A stretch of 64,000 nucleotides of DNA, from positions 1,364,001-1,428,000 of the forward strand of contig NZ_CP014870.1 in the NCBI RefSeq assembly GCF_001661075.1, read 5' to 3'. Under the pieces are notes generated by a model. The model had not been told where the DNA came from. It searched no databases and saw only the letters and a program-made list of their open reading frames with translations. Positions 1 through 9,540 of this stretch are shown one piece after another. The DNA comes from Pseudomonas silesiensis. GTDB lineage: Bacteria; Pseudomonadota; Gammaproteobacteria; Pseudomonadales; Pseudomonadaceae. Within the stretch, counting starts at the first letter, position 1, and each line of letters begins with the position of its first letter. The position numbers were made by a program, and so were the translations under genes.

Positions 1-1
1 C

Positions 2-1876
2 GGCGGGCCGCCGGTCAACAGCGGCGAACAGTGGCGACTGGCAGTGAAATTGAAGCGTCCTGCGGGGCTGCTCAATCCACATGCCTTCGATTACGACGCC
101 TGGCTGCTGGCGCAACGCATCGGCGCCACCGGGACGGTCAAGGATGGCGTGCGTCTCCAGGAAGCTCGATGGGCCTGGCGCGACGGCATCCGCCAACGCT
201 TGCAGGCGGTGGATGCCCAAGGCCGAACGGGAGCGCTGACGGCGCTGGTGCTGGGGGATGGCGCCGGGCTCAGTCGCGAGGATTGGCAGGTGTTGCAAGA
301 CACCGGCACCGTGCATTTGCTGGTAATTTCCGGGCAGCACATTGGCTTGCTCGCGGGGCTGGTGTACCTGCTGATCGCCGGCCTGCCTCGTTATGGCCTG
401 TGGCCGGGGCGTCTGCCCTGGCTGCCATGGGCCTGCGGCCTGGCCTTCGCCGCTGCGCTCGGTTATGGGTTGCTGGCCGGTTTCGACGTGCCCGTGCGGC
501 GAGCCTGCGTGATGATCGGCCTGGTGCTGTTGTGGCGGCTGCGCTTTCGCCATCTCGGTGCCTGGTGGCCGTTGTTGCTGGCGCTCAACGCCGTTCTGCT
601 GCTGGACCCGCTGGCGAGTCTGCAGCAGGGTTTCTGGTTGTCTTTCGCCGCGGTAGCCGTGTTGATCTTCATTTTCGGCGGCCGGCTGGGTCCCTGGCGC
701 TGGTGGCAATCCTGGACTCGCGCCCAGTGGCTGATCGCGATCGGCCTGGGCCCGATATTGCTGATACTGGGCTTGCCGATCAGCCTCAGCGGGCCGCTGG
801 TCAATCTGCTGGCCGTGCCCTGGATCAGTCTGGTGGTGCTGCCGCCAGCCTTGCTGGGGACGCTGCTGTTGCCCATCCCTTTTGTGGGCGAGGGGTTGCT
901 GTGGGTGGCGGGAGGCTTGATCGATCTGTTGTTCAGGGGCCTTGCACTGATGGCCGGGCGTTTCCCCGCGTGGATGCCGGCGGCGGTACCGTTGTGGATA
1001 GGGGGCCTGGGGGCACTGGGTGCGTTGCTGCTGTTAATGCCTCGCGGGGTGCCCCTGCGCCCGTTGGGTTGGCCGCTGCTGCTGTTGCTGGTATTTCCAC
1101 CCCGCCAACTGTTGCCGGAGGGCACGGCCGAAATCTGGCAACTGGACGTCGGCCAGGGACTGGCCATCCTGGTGCGCACCCGTCATCACACGCTGTTGTA
1201 CGACGCCGGGCCACGTTTCGGCGATAACGACCTCGGCGAGCGCGTGGTACTGCCGACGCTGCGCAAACTGGGGGTGAGCGGCCTCGACCTGATGCTGATC
1301 AGCCACGCCCATGCCGATCACGCCGGCGGGGCGCAGGCCGTCGCCAAAGGGTTGCCGGTGAGGCGCGTGCTCAGTGGCGAACCCTTGGAGTTGCCCACCG
1401 AGCTGCAAGCCGAGGCCTGCGAGAGCGGCCGGCAATGGACCTGGGACGGTGTGCAGTTCGCGCTCTGGCAATGGGCAGCAGCCCGGGAAAGCAACCCAAA
1501 ATCCTGCGTGTTGCAGATCGAAGCCAACGGCGAGCGGTTGCTGCTGACCGGTGACATCGACACCGCGGCCGAGCGGGCCCTGCTCGACAGCCCCCTGGCG
1601 GTGACAACCGATTGGTTGCAGTCGCCACACCATGGCAGTCGCAGTTCATCTTCGCCGGCGCTGCTTGCCGCGTTGCAACCCGCGGCGGCGCTGATCTCCC
1701 GCGGCCAGGGCAATGCCTTCGGCCATCCCCATCCCACGGTCTTGGCGCGTTACCGACAGCGTGGCATGGCGATACATGACAGCGCCGAACAGGGTGCCAT
1801 CCGTCTGCAACTGGGACAGTTCAAGCCAGCCTGGACAATGCGTCAGGAACGGCGTTTCTGGCGCCCTGCACCCTGA
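2..1876 (+). CDS. comEC: ComEC/Rec2 family DNA-uptake channel, 5' end outside window
   Basis: Inner-membrane channel protein that moves single-stranded DNA into the cytoplasm during natural transformation. The frame is open from the first bases of the window, so the N-terminus is missing. The first 350 or so visible residues are rich in Leu/Ala/Trp transmembrane helices (competence domain). The C-terminal part is a metallo-beta-lactamase-like domain with the metal motif SHAHADHAGG and a later SPHHGS motif. The family is usually about 740-770 residues and roughly 620 are visible. It is followed by exbB on the same strand after a gap of about 100 bases. Confidence 0.93.
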   Translation, partial: GGPPVNSGEQWRLAVKLKRPAGLLNPHAFDYDAWLLAQRIGATGTVKDGVRLQEARWAWRDGIRQRLQAVDAQGRTGALTALVLGDGAGLSREDWQVLQDTGTVHLLVISGQHIGLLAGLVYLLIAGLPRYGLWPGRLPWLPWACGLAFAAALGYGLLAGFDVPVRRACVMIGLVLLWRLRFRHLGAWWPLLLALNAVLLLDPLASLQQGFWLSFAAVAVLIFIFGGRLGPWRWWQSWTRAQWLIAIGLGPILLILGLPISLSGPLVNLLAVPWISLVVLPPALLGTLLLPIPFVGEGLLWVAGGLIDLLFRGLALMAGRFPAWMPAAVPLWIGGLGALGALLLLMPRGVPLRPLGWPLLLLLVFPPRQLLPEGTAEIWQLDVGQGLAILVRTRHHTLLYDAGPRFGDNDLGERVVLPTLRKLGVSGLDLMLISHAHADHAGGAQAVAKGLPVRRVLSGEPLELPTELQAEACESGRQWTWDGVQFALWQWAAARESNPKSCVLQIEANGERLLLTGDIDTAAERALLDSPLAVTTDWLQSPHHGSRSSSSPALLAALQPAAALISRGQGNAFGHPHPTVLARYRQRGMAIHDSAEQGAIRLQLGQFKPAWTMRQERRFWRPAP

Positions 1877-1973
1877 TCGCCCCTGAATGAAGCCCGGCGG
1901 ATGCGACATCCCGGTCTTCGGTGCGCCCACCCCCTATGTTAGAGTGGCGCACTTTTTCGAGGGGACTGTCACT

Positions 1974-2612
1974 GTGTGGGAATTGGTCAAATCCGGCGGC
2001 TGGATGATGCTGCCGATCATTCTGAGTTCCATCGCGGCCATGGCAATCGTTGCCGAGCGTCTCTGGACCCTGCGTGCCAGCCGTGTGACCCCGGAGCATT
2101 TGCTCGGGCAGGTCTGGGTCTGGATCAAAGACAAGCAACTCAATAAAGAGAAGCTCAAGGAACTGCGCGCCAACTCGCCGTTGGGTGAAATCCTGGCGGC
2201 AGGCCTGGCCAACTCCAAGCATGGTCGCGAGATCATGAAAGAGTGCATCGAAGAGGCCGCCGCACGGGTCATTCATGAACTCGAACGCTACATCAACGCC
2301 CTGGGCACCATCGCCGCCATGGCCCCGTTGCTGGGCTTGCTCGGTACGGTGCTGGGCATGATCGACATCTTCAGTGCGTTCATGGGCTCGGGCATGGGCA
2401 CCAACGCTGCCGTGCTGGCCGGCGGTATTTCCAAAGCGCTGATCACCACCGCCGCGGGCCTGATGGTCGGCATTCCGGCCGTGTTCTTCCACCGCTTCCT
2501 GCAACGCCGGATCGATGAGCTGGTGGTGGGCATGGAGCAGGAAGCGATCAAGCTGGTCGAGGTTGTGCAGGGTGATCGTGACGTGGACCTGTCCGAGGGC
2601 AAAAAAGCGTGA
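1974..2612 (+). CDS. exbB: ExbB/TolQ-family biopolymer transport protein
   Basis: Proton-channel subunit of an ExbB-ExbD motor that energises TonB-dependent outer-membrane uptake. I start it at the GTG at 1974 (about 212 residues) because the first hydrophobic helix (WMMLPIILSSIAAM) follows directly; a longer in-frame extension lacks family character. Three membrane segments are visible, the second and third around residues 110-135 and 150-175 (MAPLLGLLGTVLGM, LITTAAGLMVGIPAV), which carry the conserved MotA/TolQ/ExbB signature. The stop overlaps the exbD start by four bases, indicating translational coupling. Confidence 0.92.
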   Translation: MWELVKSGGWMMLPIILSSIAAMAIVAERLWTLRASRVTPEHLLGQVWVWIKDKQLNKEKLKELRANSPLGEILAAGLANSKHGREIMKECIEEAAARVIHELERYINALGTIAAMAPLLGLLGTVLGMIDIFSAFMGSGMGTNAAVLAGGISKALITTAAGLMVGIPAVFFHRFLQRRIDELVVGMEQEAIKLVEVVQGDRDVDLSEGKKA

Positions 2613-3040
2613 AATTCCGCCGCAAGCAACGGGAGAATGTGGACATCAACCTCGCGTCGCTGATCGACGTGGTGTTTATCCTGCTGCTGTTTTTCGTCGT
2701 GACCACCACCTTTACCCGTGAAACCCAGTTACGCGTCGATCTGCCGGAAGCGGTCAGCGGTGCGCCTGCCGAAGATCGACAGGTCAAGCAGCTGGATGTG
2801 GCCATCAGTGCCGAAGGGGTATTCTCGCTGAACAATCAGGTATTGCCGAAGAATGACCTGGCGACCCTGATGGACGCGCTGCAGAAAGAATCCAGCGGTG
2901 ACACGACTTTGCCGCTGTCCATCAGCGCCGACGGCAAGACCCAGCACCAGGCCGTCATCACCGCCATGGACGCCGCCGGCAAACTCGGCTTCAGTCACCT
3001 GCGCATGACCACTGTCGAGGCGGCGCCGCCCGCGCCCTGA
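2609..3040 (+). CDS. exbD: ExbD/TolR-family biopolymer transport protein
   Basis: Partner of ExbB: one N-terminal transmembrane helix and a periplasmic domain. The helix near residues 14-36 contains the essential Asp in the motif [12 protein letters not shown], the proton-relay residue of this family. Length (143 aa) is normal. It overlaps exbB upstream by four bases, and its last base is the first base of lpxK, so exbB-exbD-lpxK read as one operon, an arrangement usual in Pseudomonas. Confidence 0.93.
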   Translation: MKFRRKQRENVDINLASLIDVVFILLLFFVVTTTFTRETQLRVDLPEAVSGAPAEDRQVKQLDVAISAEGVFSLNNQVLPKNDLATLMDALQKESSGDTTLPLSISADGKTQHQAVITAMDAAGKLGFSHLRMTTVEAAPPAP

Positions 3041-4050
3041 TGGCCATGTCCGATCGCTTGCTCGCCGCGTGGTACCAGGGTCATCCGGCCCTGAAGCTGT
3101 TGCAGCCGCTGGAGTGGTTGTATCGGCGCGTGGTCAACAACAAGCGCAAGCGCTTCCTGGCGGGCGAGGGCGAGATCTATCAGCCGCCGGTGCCGCTGAT
3201 CGTGGTCGGTAACATCACCGTCGGCGGCACTGGCAAGACGCCGTTGATTCTGTGGATGATCCAGCACTGTCAGCGCAGCGGTTTACGGGTGGGCGTGGTC
3301 AGTCGCGGATACGGCGCCAAACCGCCGCACCTGCCGTGGCGGGTCGAAGCCGAGCAGGGCGCCGAAATCGCCGGGGATGAGCCTTTGTTGATCGTCCAGC
3401 GCACCGGCGTACCCTTGATGATCGATCCGGATCGCAGCCGCGCGGTCAAAGCCTTGCTGGCGAGTGAACCACTGGACCTGATCCTGTCCGACGACGGCAT
3501 GCAGCATTATCGCCTGGCCCGTGACCTGGAACTGGTGCTGATCGACGCCGCCCGTGGCCTTGGCAATAGACGCTGCCTGCCGGCCGGGCCGTTGCGCGAG
3601 CCGGCCGAGCGCCTGCAAAGCGTCGACGCGGTGCTCTACAACGGCGCCGACTCCGACCGCGAAGGTAGTTTTGCCTTCCGGTTGTACCCCACTGCGCTGG
3701 TCAATCTGCAAAGCGGCGAACGGCGCGCGCTCGACCACTTTCCCGCCGGCCAAGCCCTGCACGCCGTGGCCGGAATCGGCAATCCCCAGCGTTTCTTCAC
3801 GACCCTCGAAACGCTACACTGGCAGCCAGTTCCCCACGCGTTTGCCGACCACGCTGAATACAGCGTCCAGGCCTTGAATTTCACTCCGTCATTGCCGTTG
3901 GTGATGACTGAAAAGGACGCGGTGAAGTGCCGTGCCTTCGCCGCCGCCGATTGGTGGTACCTGGCGGTCGATGCTGCGCCGTCACCGGCCTTCGTGGCCT
4001 GGTTCGACACGCAGCTGATGCGCCTGTTGCCGGCCCGACTTTTGCCTTGA
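3040..4050 (+). CDS. lpxK: Tetraacyldisaccharide 4'-kinase
   Basis: Phosphorylates the 4' position of the tetraacyldisaccharide lipid A precursor at the inner membrane. The P-loop motif [12 protein letters not shown] is at about residues 57-68, and [12 protein letters not shown], also conserved in LpxK, is at about 152-163. Length of 336 aa fits. An alternative ATG lies two codons downstream. The stop is followed after 25 bases by ycaR, the common partner between lpxK and kdsB. Confidence 0.95.
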   Translation: MAMSDRLLAAWYQGHPALKLLQPLEWLYRRVVNNKRKRFLAGEGEIYQPPVPLIVVGNITVGGTGKTPLILWMIQHCQRSGLRVGVVSRGYGAKPPHLPWRVEAEQGAEIAGDEPLLIVQRTGVPLMIDPDRSRAVKALLASEPLDLILSDDGMQHYRLARDLELVLIDAARGLGNRRCLPAGPLREPAERLQSVDAVLYNGADSDREGSFAFRLYPTALVNLQSGERRALDHFPAGQALHAVAGIGNPQRFFTTLETLHWQPVPHAFADHAEYSVQALNFTPSLPLVMTEKDAVKCRAFAAADWWYLAVDAAPSPAFVAWFDTQLMRLLPARLLP

Positions 4051-4075
4051 AACCGATTTAATCCAGGGAATGCAC

Positions 4076-4261
4076 ATGGACACCAAATTGCTCGACATCC
4101 TCGCTTGCCCGGTCTGCAAAGGCCCACTCAAGCTCAGCGCCGACAAAACCGAGCTGATCAGCAAGGGCGCCGGCCTGGCCTACCCGATCCGCGACGGCAT
4201 TCCGGTGATGCTCGAAACCGAAGCCCGCACCCTGACCACCGACGAGCGTCTGGATAAATGA
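4076..4261 (+). CDS. ycaR: Trm112-family small protein YcaR
   Basis: Small Trm112/UPF0434 protein of 61 residues. The characteristic start [17 protein letters not shown] holds the zinc-ribbon-like CPVC, and [11 protein letters not shown] is conserved near the C-terminus. Molecular role is not settled. I start it at the second of two close ATG codons because of spacing from the AGGGA upstream; starting at 4070 adds two residues. Its end overlaps the kdsB start by four bases. Confidence 0.9.
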   Translation: MDTKLLDILACPVCKGPLKLSADKTELISKGAGLAYPIRDGIPVMLETEARTLTTDERLDK

Positions 4262-5022
4262 CCACAGCCTTTACCGTTGTCATCCCGTCGCGTTACGCCT
4301 CGACCCGCTTGCCGGGCAAACCGCTGCTGCTGATCGCCGGCAAGCCGATGATCCAGCACGTCTGGGAACAGGCCAGCAAGAGCAGTGCCGAGCGGGTGGT
4401 GGTGGCCACTGACGATGCGCGTATCGTCGAGGCTTGCCAGGGGTTTGGCGCCGAAGTGGTGCTGACCCGTGAAGACCACAACTCCGGCACCGATCGCCTG
4501 GCCGAGGTCGCGGAGAAACTGGGCCTGGCGCCGGACGCGATCGTGGTCAACGTCCAGGGTGACGAACCGCTGATCCCGCCAAGCGTGATCGATCAGGTCG
4601 CCGCCAACCTGGCCGCCCACACCGAAGCGCGCATGGCCACCCTGGCCGAGCCGATCGAGGATGTGCAAACCCTGTTCAACCCCAACGTGGTCAAGGTCGT
4701 CAGCGACCTCAACGGCCTGGCGCTGACCTTCAGTCGTGCGACCTTGCCTTGGGCCCGGGATGCCTTCGCCAAGAACCGCGAGCAACTGCCGGAAGGCGTG
4801 CCCTATCGCCGCCATATCGGCATCTATGCCTACCGCGCCGGTTTCCTGCATGACTTCGTCAGCTGGGGCCCGTGCTGGCTGGAAAACACCGAATCCCTGG
4901 AACAGCTGCGGGCCCTGTGGCACGGCGTGCGGATTCACGTCGCCGATGCGCTGATCGCACCACCCACCGGCGTCGACACCGTTGAAGACCTCGAGCGCGT
5001 TCGTCGCCTGTTGGAGGCCTGA
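4258..5022 (+). CDS. kdsB: 3-deoxy-manno-octulosonate cytidylyltransferase
   Basis: Activates KDO as CMP-KDO for transfer to lipid A. Starts with the nucleotidyltransferase motif [16 protein letters not shown] and contains [11 protein letters not shown] around residues 98-108, both typical of KdsB. Length of 254 aa is normal. It overlaps ycaR by four bases and the next gene by one base, so KDO, lipid A and cell-wall functions are co-transcribed here. Confidence 0.96.
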   Translation: MTTAFTVVIPSRYASTRLPGKPLLLIAGKPMIQHVWEQASKSSAERVVVATDDARIVEACQGFGAEVVLTREDHNSGTDRLAEVAEKLGLAPDAIVVNVQGDEPLIPPSVIDQVAANLAAHTEARMATLAEPIEDVQTLFNPNVVKVVSDLNGLALTFSRATLPWARDAFAKNREQLPEGVPYRRHIGIYAYRAGFLHDFVSWGPCWLENTESLEQLRALWHGVRIHVADALIAPPTGVDTVEDLERVRRLLEA

Positions 5023-5486
5023 TGCGGGTCCTGTTCGTCTGTCTGGGCAATATCTGCCGGTCGCCCACGGCGGAAGGGGTGCTGCGGCATAAACTGCGCG
5101 AAGCGGGGCTGGCCGATCACGTCGAAGTCGCCTCTGCGGGCACCGGTGACTGGCACGTCGGCAAGGCGCCGGACAAGCGCAGCCAGGCCGCGGCCAGGCT
5201 GCGCGGCTACGACCTGTCCGCGCAGCGCGCCCAGCAAGTCACCCGTGCCGATTTCGCCGCCTACGACCTGATCCTGGCCATGGACAACAGCAACCTGCGC
5301 AACCTCAAGGCCCTGCAACCGGCCAAGGGCAAGGCCGAGCTGGACCTGTTCCTGCGTCGCTACGAGTCGGAAATCGACGAAGTCCCCGATCCGTATTACG
5401 ACGGCGACCAGGGCTTTGAGCAGGTGCTCGACTTGATCGAGCGCGCCACCGATCGGCTGGTGATCGAGTTAAAGGGGCGGTTATGA
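5022..5486 (+). CDS. Low-molecular-weight protein tyrosine phosphatase
   Basis: Cytoplasmic phosphatase of the LMW-PTP family. The catalytic P-loop CLGNICRS (C-X5-R-S) lies at residues 7-14 and the general-acid loop DPYYDG near residue 124. Length is 154 aa. The substrate is unknown; in other bacteria this family dephosphorylates tyrosine kinases of polysaccharide export, but no such kinase lies nearby. It sits between kdsB and murB with one- and four-base overlaps. Confidence 0.92.
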   Translation: MRVLFVCLGNICRSPTAEGVLRHKLREAGLADHVEVASAGTGDWHVGKAPDKRSQAAARLRGYDLSAQRAQQVTRADFAAYDLILAMDNSNLRNLKALQPAKGKAELDLFLRRYESEIDEVPDPYYDGDQGFEQVLDLIERATDRLVIELKGRL

Positions 5487-6502
5487 GTTTGCAGGTACTG
5501 CCCCAGGTGTCGCTCAAACCGTTCAACACCTTCGGGGTGGACGTTCAGGCCCGGTTGTTCGCCGAGGCCCACAGCGATGCCGACGTGCGCGATGCACTGG
5601 CCTATGCCGCGGAACATGACGTACCGCTGCTGGTGATCGGCGGCGGTAGCAATTTACTGCTGACCGCCGACATCCAGTCGCTGGTGTTGCGCATGGCCAC
5701 CCGCGGGATTCGCATCCTGAGCGATGACGGCAGCAAGGTCGTGATCGAAGCGGAGGCCGGCGAGCCTTGGCATCCGTTCGTGCAACACACCCTGGCCCAG
5801 GGGTTGTCGGGCCTGGAAAACCTAAGCCTGATTCCCGGCACCGTCGGCGCGGCACCGATGCAAAACATCGGCGCCTACGGCGTGGAGATCAAGGACGTGT
5901 TCGCCGGCTTGACCGCGCTGGATCGCCAGACCGGCACCCTGCGGGACTTTTCCCTGGAAGAATGCAACTTCGCTTACCGCGACAGCCTGTTCAAGCAGGA
6001 GCCGGGGCGCTGGTTGATCCTGCGGGTTCGTTTCCTCCTCGACCGCGCCGCGCCCCTGCATCTGGAGTACGGCCCGGTGCGTCAGCGCCTGACCGAGCAG
6101 GGCATCGATCACCCCACGGCCACCGATGTCAGCCAGGCGATTTGCAGCATCCGCAACGAAAAGCTTCCGGACCCGGCGGTGCTCGGCAATGCCGGCAGTT
6201 TCTTCAAGAACCCCTTGGTGCCCGCCGCGCTTGTGGCGCAGCTGAAGGGTGAATTCCCGGACCTGGTGGCCTACGCGCAACCCGATGGGCAAATGAAGCT
6301 GGCGGCGGGCTGGCTGATCGAGCGCGCGGGATGGAAAGGTTTCCGCGAGGCCGACGCTGGGGTGCATAAGCTGCAGGCGCTGGTGCTGGTCAACTACGGC
6401 AGCGCGACCGGCCTGCAATTGCTGCATCTGGCGCAGCGCATCCAGAAAGACATTTCAGAACGTTTTCACGTCGACCTGGAAATGGAGCCCAATCGTTATT
6501 GA
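5483..6502 (+). CDS. murB: UDP-N-acetylenolpyruvoylglucosamine reductase
   Basis: FAD/NADPH enzyme that makes UDP-MurNAc, the second committed step of peptidoglycan synthesis. The N-terminal FAD domain has GGGSNLLL (about residues 53-60) and IPGTVGAAPMQNIGAYG; the C-terminal part has NAGSFFKNP with the catalytic Ser. Length 339 aa. Last gene of the comEC-exbBD-lpxK-kdsB run; a strong terminator follows immediately. Confidence 0.96.
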   Translation: MSLQVLPQVSLKPFNTFGVDVQARLFAEAHSDADVRDALAYAAEHDVPLLVIGGGSNLLLTADIQSLVLRMATRGIRILSDDGSKVVIEAEAGEPWHPFVQHTLAQGLSGLENLSLIPGTVGAAPMQNIGAYGVEIKDVFAGLTALDRQTGTLRDFSLEECNFAYRDSLFKQEPGRWLILRVRFLLDRAAPLHLEYGPVRQRLTEQGIDHPTATDVSQAICSIRNEKLPDPAVLGNAGSFFKNPLVPAALVAQLKGEFPDLVAYAQPDGQMKLAAGWLIERAGWKGFREADAGVHKLQALVLVNYGSATGLQLLHLAQRIQKDISERFHVDLEMEPNRY

Positions 6503-6526
6503 AGCTAAGCTTTAGTGGATGATTCC

Positions 6527-6564
6527 AAAGCCCTGCACACCTTCAACTGTGCAGGGCTTTTTTG
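6527..6564 (+). terminator. Rho-independent terminator after murB
   Basis: AAAGCCCTGCACA pairs with TGTGCAGGGCTTT around an 8-base loop and runs into T6. It lies 25 bases after the murB stop and ends the operon. Confidence 0.93.
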
Positions 6565-6624
6565 TTAATGCTGGGTTAACTTAGCCACCTAACGATGCAA
6601 CTCTTTGCTCCATCAAAGGCCCGA

Positions 6625-6644
6625 TGCAGACCCTGCCGTCTGCA
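6625..6644. promoter_or_regulatory. Dyad operator candidate upstream of the iorAB module
   Basis: TGCAGAC-N6-GTCTGCA is a perfect 7-bp dyad about 110 bases upstream of the [2Fe-2S] subunit gene. It has the size of an operator for a dimeric regulator. No regulator gene is adjacent, so this is an inference from symmetry and position only. Confidence 0.35.
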
Positions 6645-6751
6645 TAAGAGAGCCCATTTAGCCTGAGCAGATCTGCGTGATGCCAACCGCCATCCCCTCA
6701 TGGCGGCAGATTGCTCGACCCCATAACTTCCAGACATATGCGGGCGTGCCC

Positions 6752-7222
6752 ATGATTACCCTGAAGCTCAATGGTCAAGACCATCAACTCGACGTCACCG
6801 AGGATATGCCGCTGCTCTGGGCGATCCGTGATGTGGCCGGTTACAACGGCACCAAATTCGGCTGCGGCATGGGCCTGTGCGGCGCCTGCACCATTCACAT
6901 CGAAGGCGCTCCGGCGCGCAGTTGCATCACGCCGATCGGCTCGGTGGTCGGCCAGAACGTCACCACCATCGACAACCTGCACGTCGACCCGGTCGGCCAG
7001 GTCGTCCAGCAAGCCTGGCTCGACACCGCCGTGGCGCAGTGCGGTTTCTGCCAGGGCGGGCAGATCATGTCCGCCACCGCCTTGCTCAAGACCCACCCAA
7101 ACCCCAGCGACGAACAGATCGAAGAGGCGATGGTCGGCAACATTTGTCGTTGCGGCACTTACAACCGCATCAAGACCGCCATCCGCCAGGCATCCACTCA
7201 CCTGAAGGAGGCCAAGGCATGA
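6752..7222 (+). CDS. (2Fe-2S) subunit of a molybdenum hydroxylase (IorA/CoxS type)
   Basis: Electron-transfer subunit with two [2Fe-2S] clusters, paired with the molybdopterin subunit downstream. The plant-type ferredoxin motif is GCGMGLCGACTIH near residues 36-48 followed by a fourth Cys in ARSC, and the second cluster site is CGFCQGGQ with CRCGTY near the C-terminus. I start at ATG 6752 (156 aa), directly before ITLKLNGQ. A longer in-frame upstream reading has no family similarity. Substrate cannot be read from sequence; relatives oxidise isoquinoline, aldehydes or nicotinate. Confidence 0.9.
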   Translation: MITLKLNGQDHQLDVTEDMPLLWAIRDVAGYNGTKFGCGMGLCGACTIHIEGAPARSCITPIGSVVGQNVTTIDNLHVDPVGQVVQQAWLDTAVAQCGFCQGGQIMSATALLKTHPNPSDEQIEEAMVGNICRCGTYNRIKTAIRQASTHLKEAKA

Positions 7223-9540
7223 GCCGGTTACCCAATGATTTCGCCCTGAGCAACCTCAGTCGCCGTGGTTTTCTCAAAGGTGTCGGTGCCACCAGCGCGC
7301 TGGTGCTGGTGGCCAGCTGGGGCTGGCAGGACGCGTTCGCTGCCGGGGAACAGAAGAAGTTCGGCGCCGACGGCATGCCCCACGGCTGGATCGATGACCC
7401 GAAGGTGTACATCAGTATCGCTGATGACGGCATGGTGACCGTGGTCTGCAACCGCTCGGAGATGGGCCAGGGGGTGCGCACCAGCCTGACCATGGTGGTG
7501 GCCGATGAGCTGGAAGCCGACTGGGCGATGATGAAGGTGCAACAGGCGCCGGGGGACGAAGTACGCTTCGGCAACCAGGACACCGACGGTTCGCGCAGCA
7601 TGCGCCACTGGTACGAGCCGATGCGTCGCTGCGGTGCGGCTGCACGGACCATGCTCGAACAGGCCGCCGCGCAGCAGTGGAAAGTGCCGGTCAGCGAGTG
7701 CCGGGCGCAATTGCACAAAGTGATTCACCAGCCGACCGGTCGCGAACTGGGCTACGGCGCCCTGGCCGCCGCTGCCGGCGCGCTGGCGGTGCCGGCCCGC
7801 GACAGTCTGCGGCTCAAGCAACCGTCGGAATTTCGCTATATCGGCAAGGAAGGCAGCAAGGCGATCGACGGTGACGACATCGTCAACGGTCGCGCGGTCT
7901 ACGGCGCCGATGTGCATTTTGAAGGCATGCTCTACGCGACCATTGCCCGACCTGCGGTGTATGGCGGCAAGGTCAAATCCTTCGACGCCAGCGCGGCGAT
8001 GAAAGTCCCCGGCGTGATCAAGGTCATTCAGATCGAAGATCGGCCGCTGCCGCTGGAATTTCAACCGCTGGGCGGCGTGGCCGTGGTCGCCAGCAATACC
8101 TGGGCGGCGATCAAGGGCCGCGATGCGCTGAAAATCGAATGGGATGACGGCCCCCACGCCAGTTACGACTCGATTGCCTACCGCAAGGAACTGGAAGCCG
8201 CGTCCCTCAAACCCGGCAAAGTGGTGCGCAATACCGGCAACATCGAAGAGGCCATGGGCAGCGCCGACAGTACCCTGGAAGCGTCCTACTACCTGCCGCA
8301 CCTGACACAGGCGCCGATGGAACCGATGGTCGCCATCGCGCGTTTCAAGGACGGCCTGTGTGAAGCCTGGGCACCGAGCCAGGCGCCGCAGGTCACCCGC
8401 GAGCGCATTGGCGAGCGCCTGGGTATTCCCTTCGAAAAGGTCACCTTCAACGTCACGTTGTTGGGCGGTGGTTTCGGTCGCAAGTCCAAACCGGACTTCA
8501 TCATCGAAGCGGCGATTCTCGCCAAGGAGTTCCCGGGCAAGGCGGTGCGGGTGCAATGGACCCGTGAAGACGACATCCATTGTTCCTATTTCCATACCGT
8601 ATCGGCCGAATACCTGAAGGCGAGCCTGAGCAAGGACGGCTTGCCGTCCGCCTGGCTGCACCGCACCGTAGCGCCGAGCATCACCGCGCTGTTCGCGCCG
8701 GGGATGAATCACGAAGCGGCCTTCGAACTGGGCATGGGGTTCACCAACATGGCGTATGCGATCCCCAACGTGCGCCTGGAAAACCCCGAAGCGGCGGTCC
8801 ACACCCGGGTCGGCTGGTACCGCTCGGTGTCGAACATCCCCCACGGCTTTGCGATCCAGAGCTTTGTCGATGAGCTGGCGCACAAGGCCGGGCAGGACCC
8901 GCTCAAGTACCAGATCAAATTGCTCGGTCCGGATCGGCAGATCGATCCGCGCACACTGAGTGAAGAGTGGAACTACGGCGAATCGCCCGAGCGTTATCCG
9001 ATCGACACCGGGCGGATGCGCACGGTGCTGGAAACCGCGGCCAAAGCCGCCGGTTGGGGCCGTGAAATGCCCAAGGGCCGAGGCCTGGGGCTGGCGGTGC
9101 ACTACAGCTTCGTCACCTACGTGGCTGCGGTGATCGAGGTCGAAGTGAAAGACGACGGTACCTTGATCGTGCACAAGGCTGACATCGCCGTGGATTGCGG
9201 GCCGCAGATCAACCCGGAACGGATTCGCGCGCAGTTCGAAGGCGCCTGCGTCATGGGCCTGGGCAACGCGGTGCTGGGGGAGATCAGCTTCAAGGACGGC
9301 AAGGTCCAGCAGGACAACTTCCACATGTACGAAGTGGCGCGCATGTCCCTGGCACCGAAGGAAGTCGCGGTGCATCTGGTGACGCCGCCGGGCGATGTGC
9401 CGTTGGGCGGTGTCGGCGAACCGGGCGTGCCGCCGATTGCGCCGGCGCTGTGCAACGCGATCTTCGCCGCAACCGGCAAGCGCATCCGCGATCTGCCGGT
9501 GCGTTATCAGTTGCAGGGTTGGCAGAAGGCTCAGGCCTGA
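7219..9540 (+). CDS. Molybdopterin-binding large subunit, IorB-like oxidoreductase, Tat-exported
   Basis: Catalytic subunit of an isoquinoline 1-oxidoreductase-like molybdenum hydroxylase, 773 aa. The N-terminus has a twin-arginine signal (SRRGFLKGVG, about residues 14-23) and a hydrophobic stretch ending DAFA, so the complex is predicted to be exported folded to the periplasm. The Moco-binding segment LGGGFGRKSKPDF is near residues 415-427 and the glycine-rich GGVGEPGVPPIAPAL is near the C-terminus, where the catalytic Glu of the family sits. Four-base overlap with the small subunit. Confidence 0.9.
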   Translation: MSRLPNDFALSNLSRRGFLKGVGATSALVLVASWGWQDAFAAGEQKKFGADGMPHGWIDDPKVYISIADDGMVTVVCNRSEMGQGVRTSLTMVVADELEADWAMMKVQQAPGDEVRFGNQDTDGSRSMRHWYEPMRRCGAAARTMLEQAAAQQWKVPVSECRAQLHKVIHQPTGRELGYGALAAAAGALAVPARDSLRLKQPSEFRYIGKEGSKAIDGDDIVNGRAVYGADVHFEGMLYATIARPAVYGGKVKSFDASAAMKVPGVIKVIQIEDRPLPLEFQPLGGVAVVASNTWAAIKGRDALKIEWDDGPHASYDSIAYRKELEAASLKPGKVVRNTGNIEEAMGSADSTLEASYYLPHLTQAPMEPMVAIARFKDGLCEAWAPSQAPQVTRERIGERLGIPFEKVTFNVTLLGGGFGRKSKPDFIIEAAILAKEFPGKAVRVQWTREDDIHCSYFHTVSAEYLKASLSKDGLPSAWLHRTVAPSITALFAPGMNHEAAFELGMGFTNMAYAIPNVRLENPEAAVHTRVGWYRSVSNIPHGFAIQSFVDELAHKAGQDPLKYQIKLLGPDRQIDPRTLSEEWNYGESPERYPIDTGRMRTVLETAAKAAGWGREMPKGRGLGLAVHYSFVTYVAAVIEVEVKDDGTLIVHKADIAVDCGPQINPERIRAQFEGACVMGLGNAVLGEISFKDGKVQQDNFHMYEVARMSLAPKEVAVHLVTPPGDVPLGGVGEPGVPPIAPALCNAIFAATGKRIRDLPVRYQLQGWQKAQA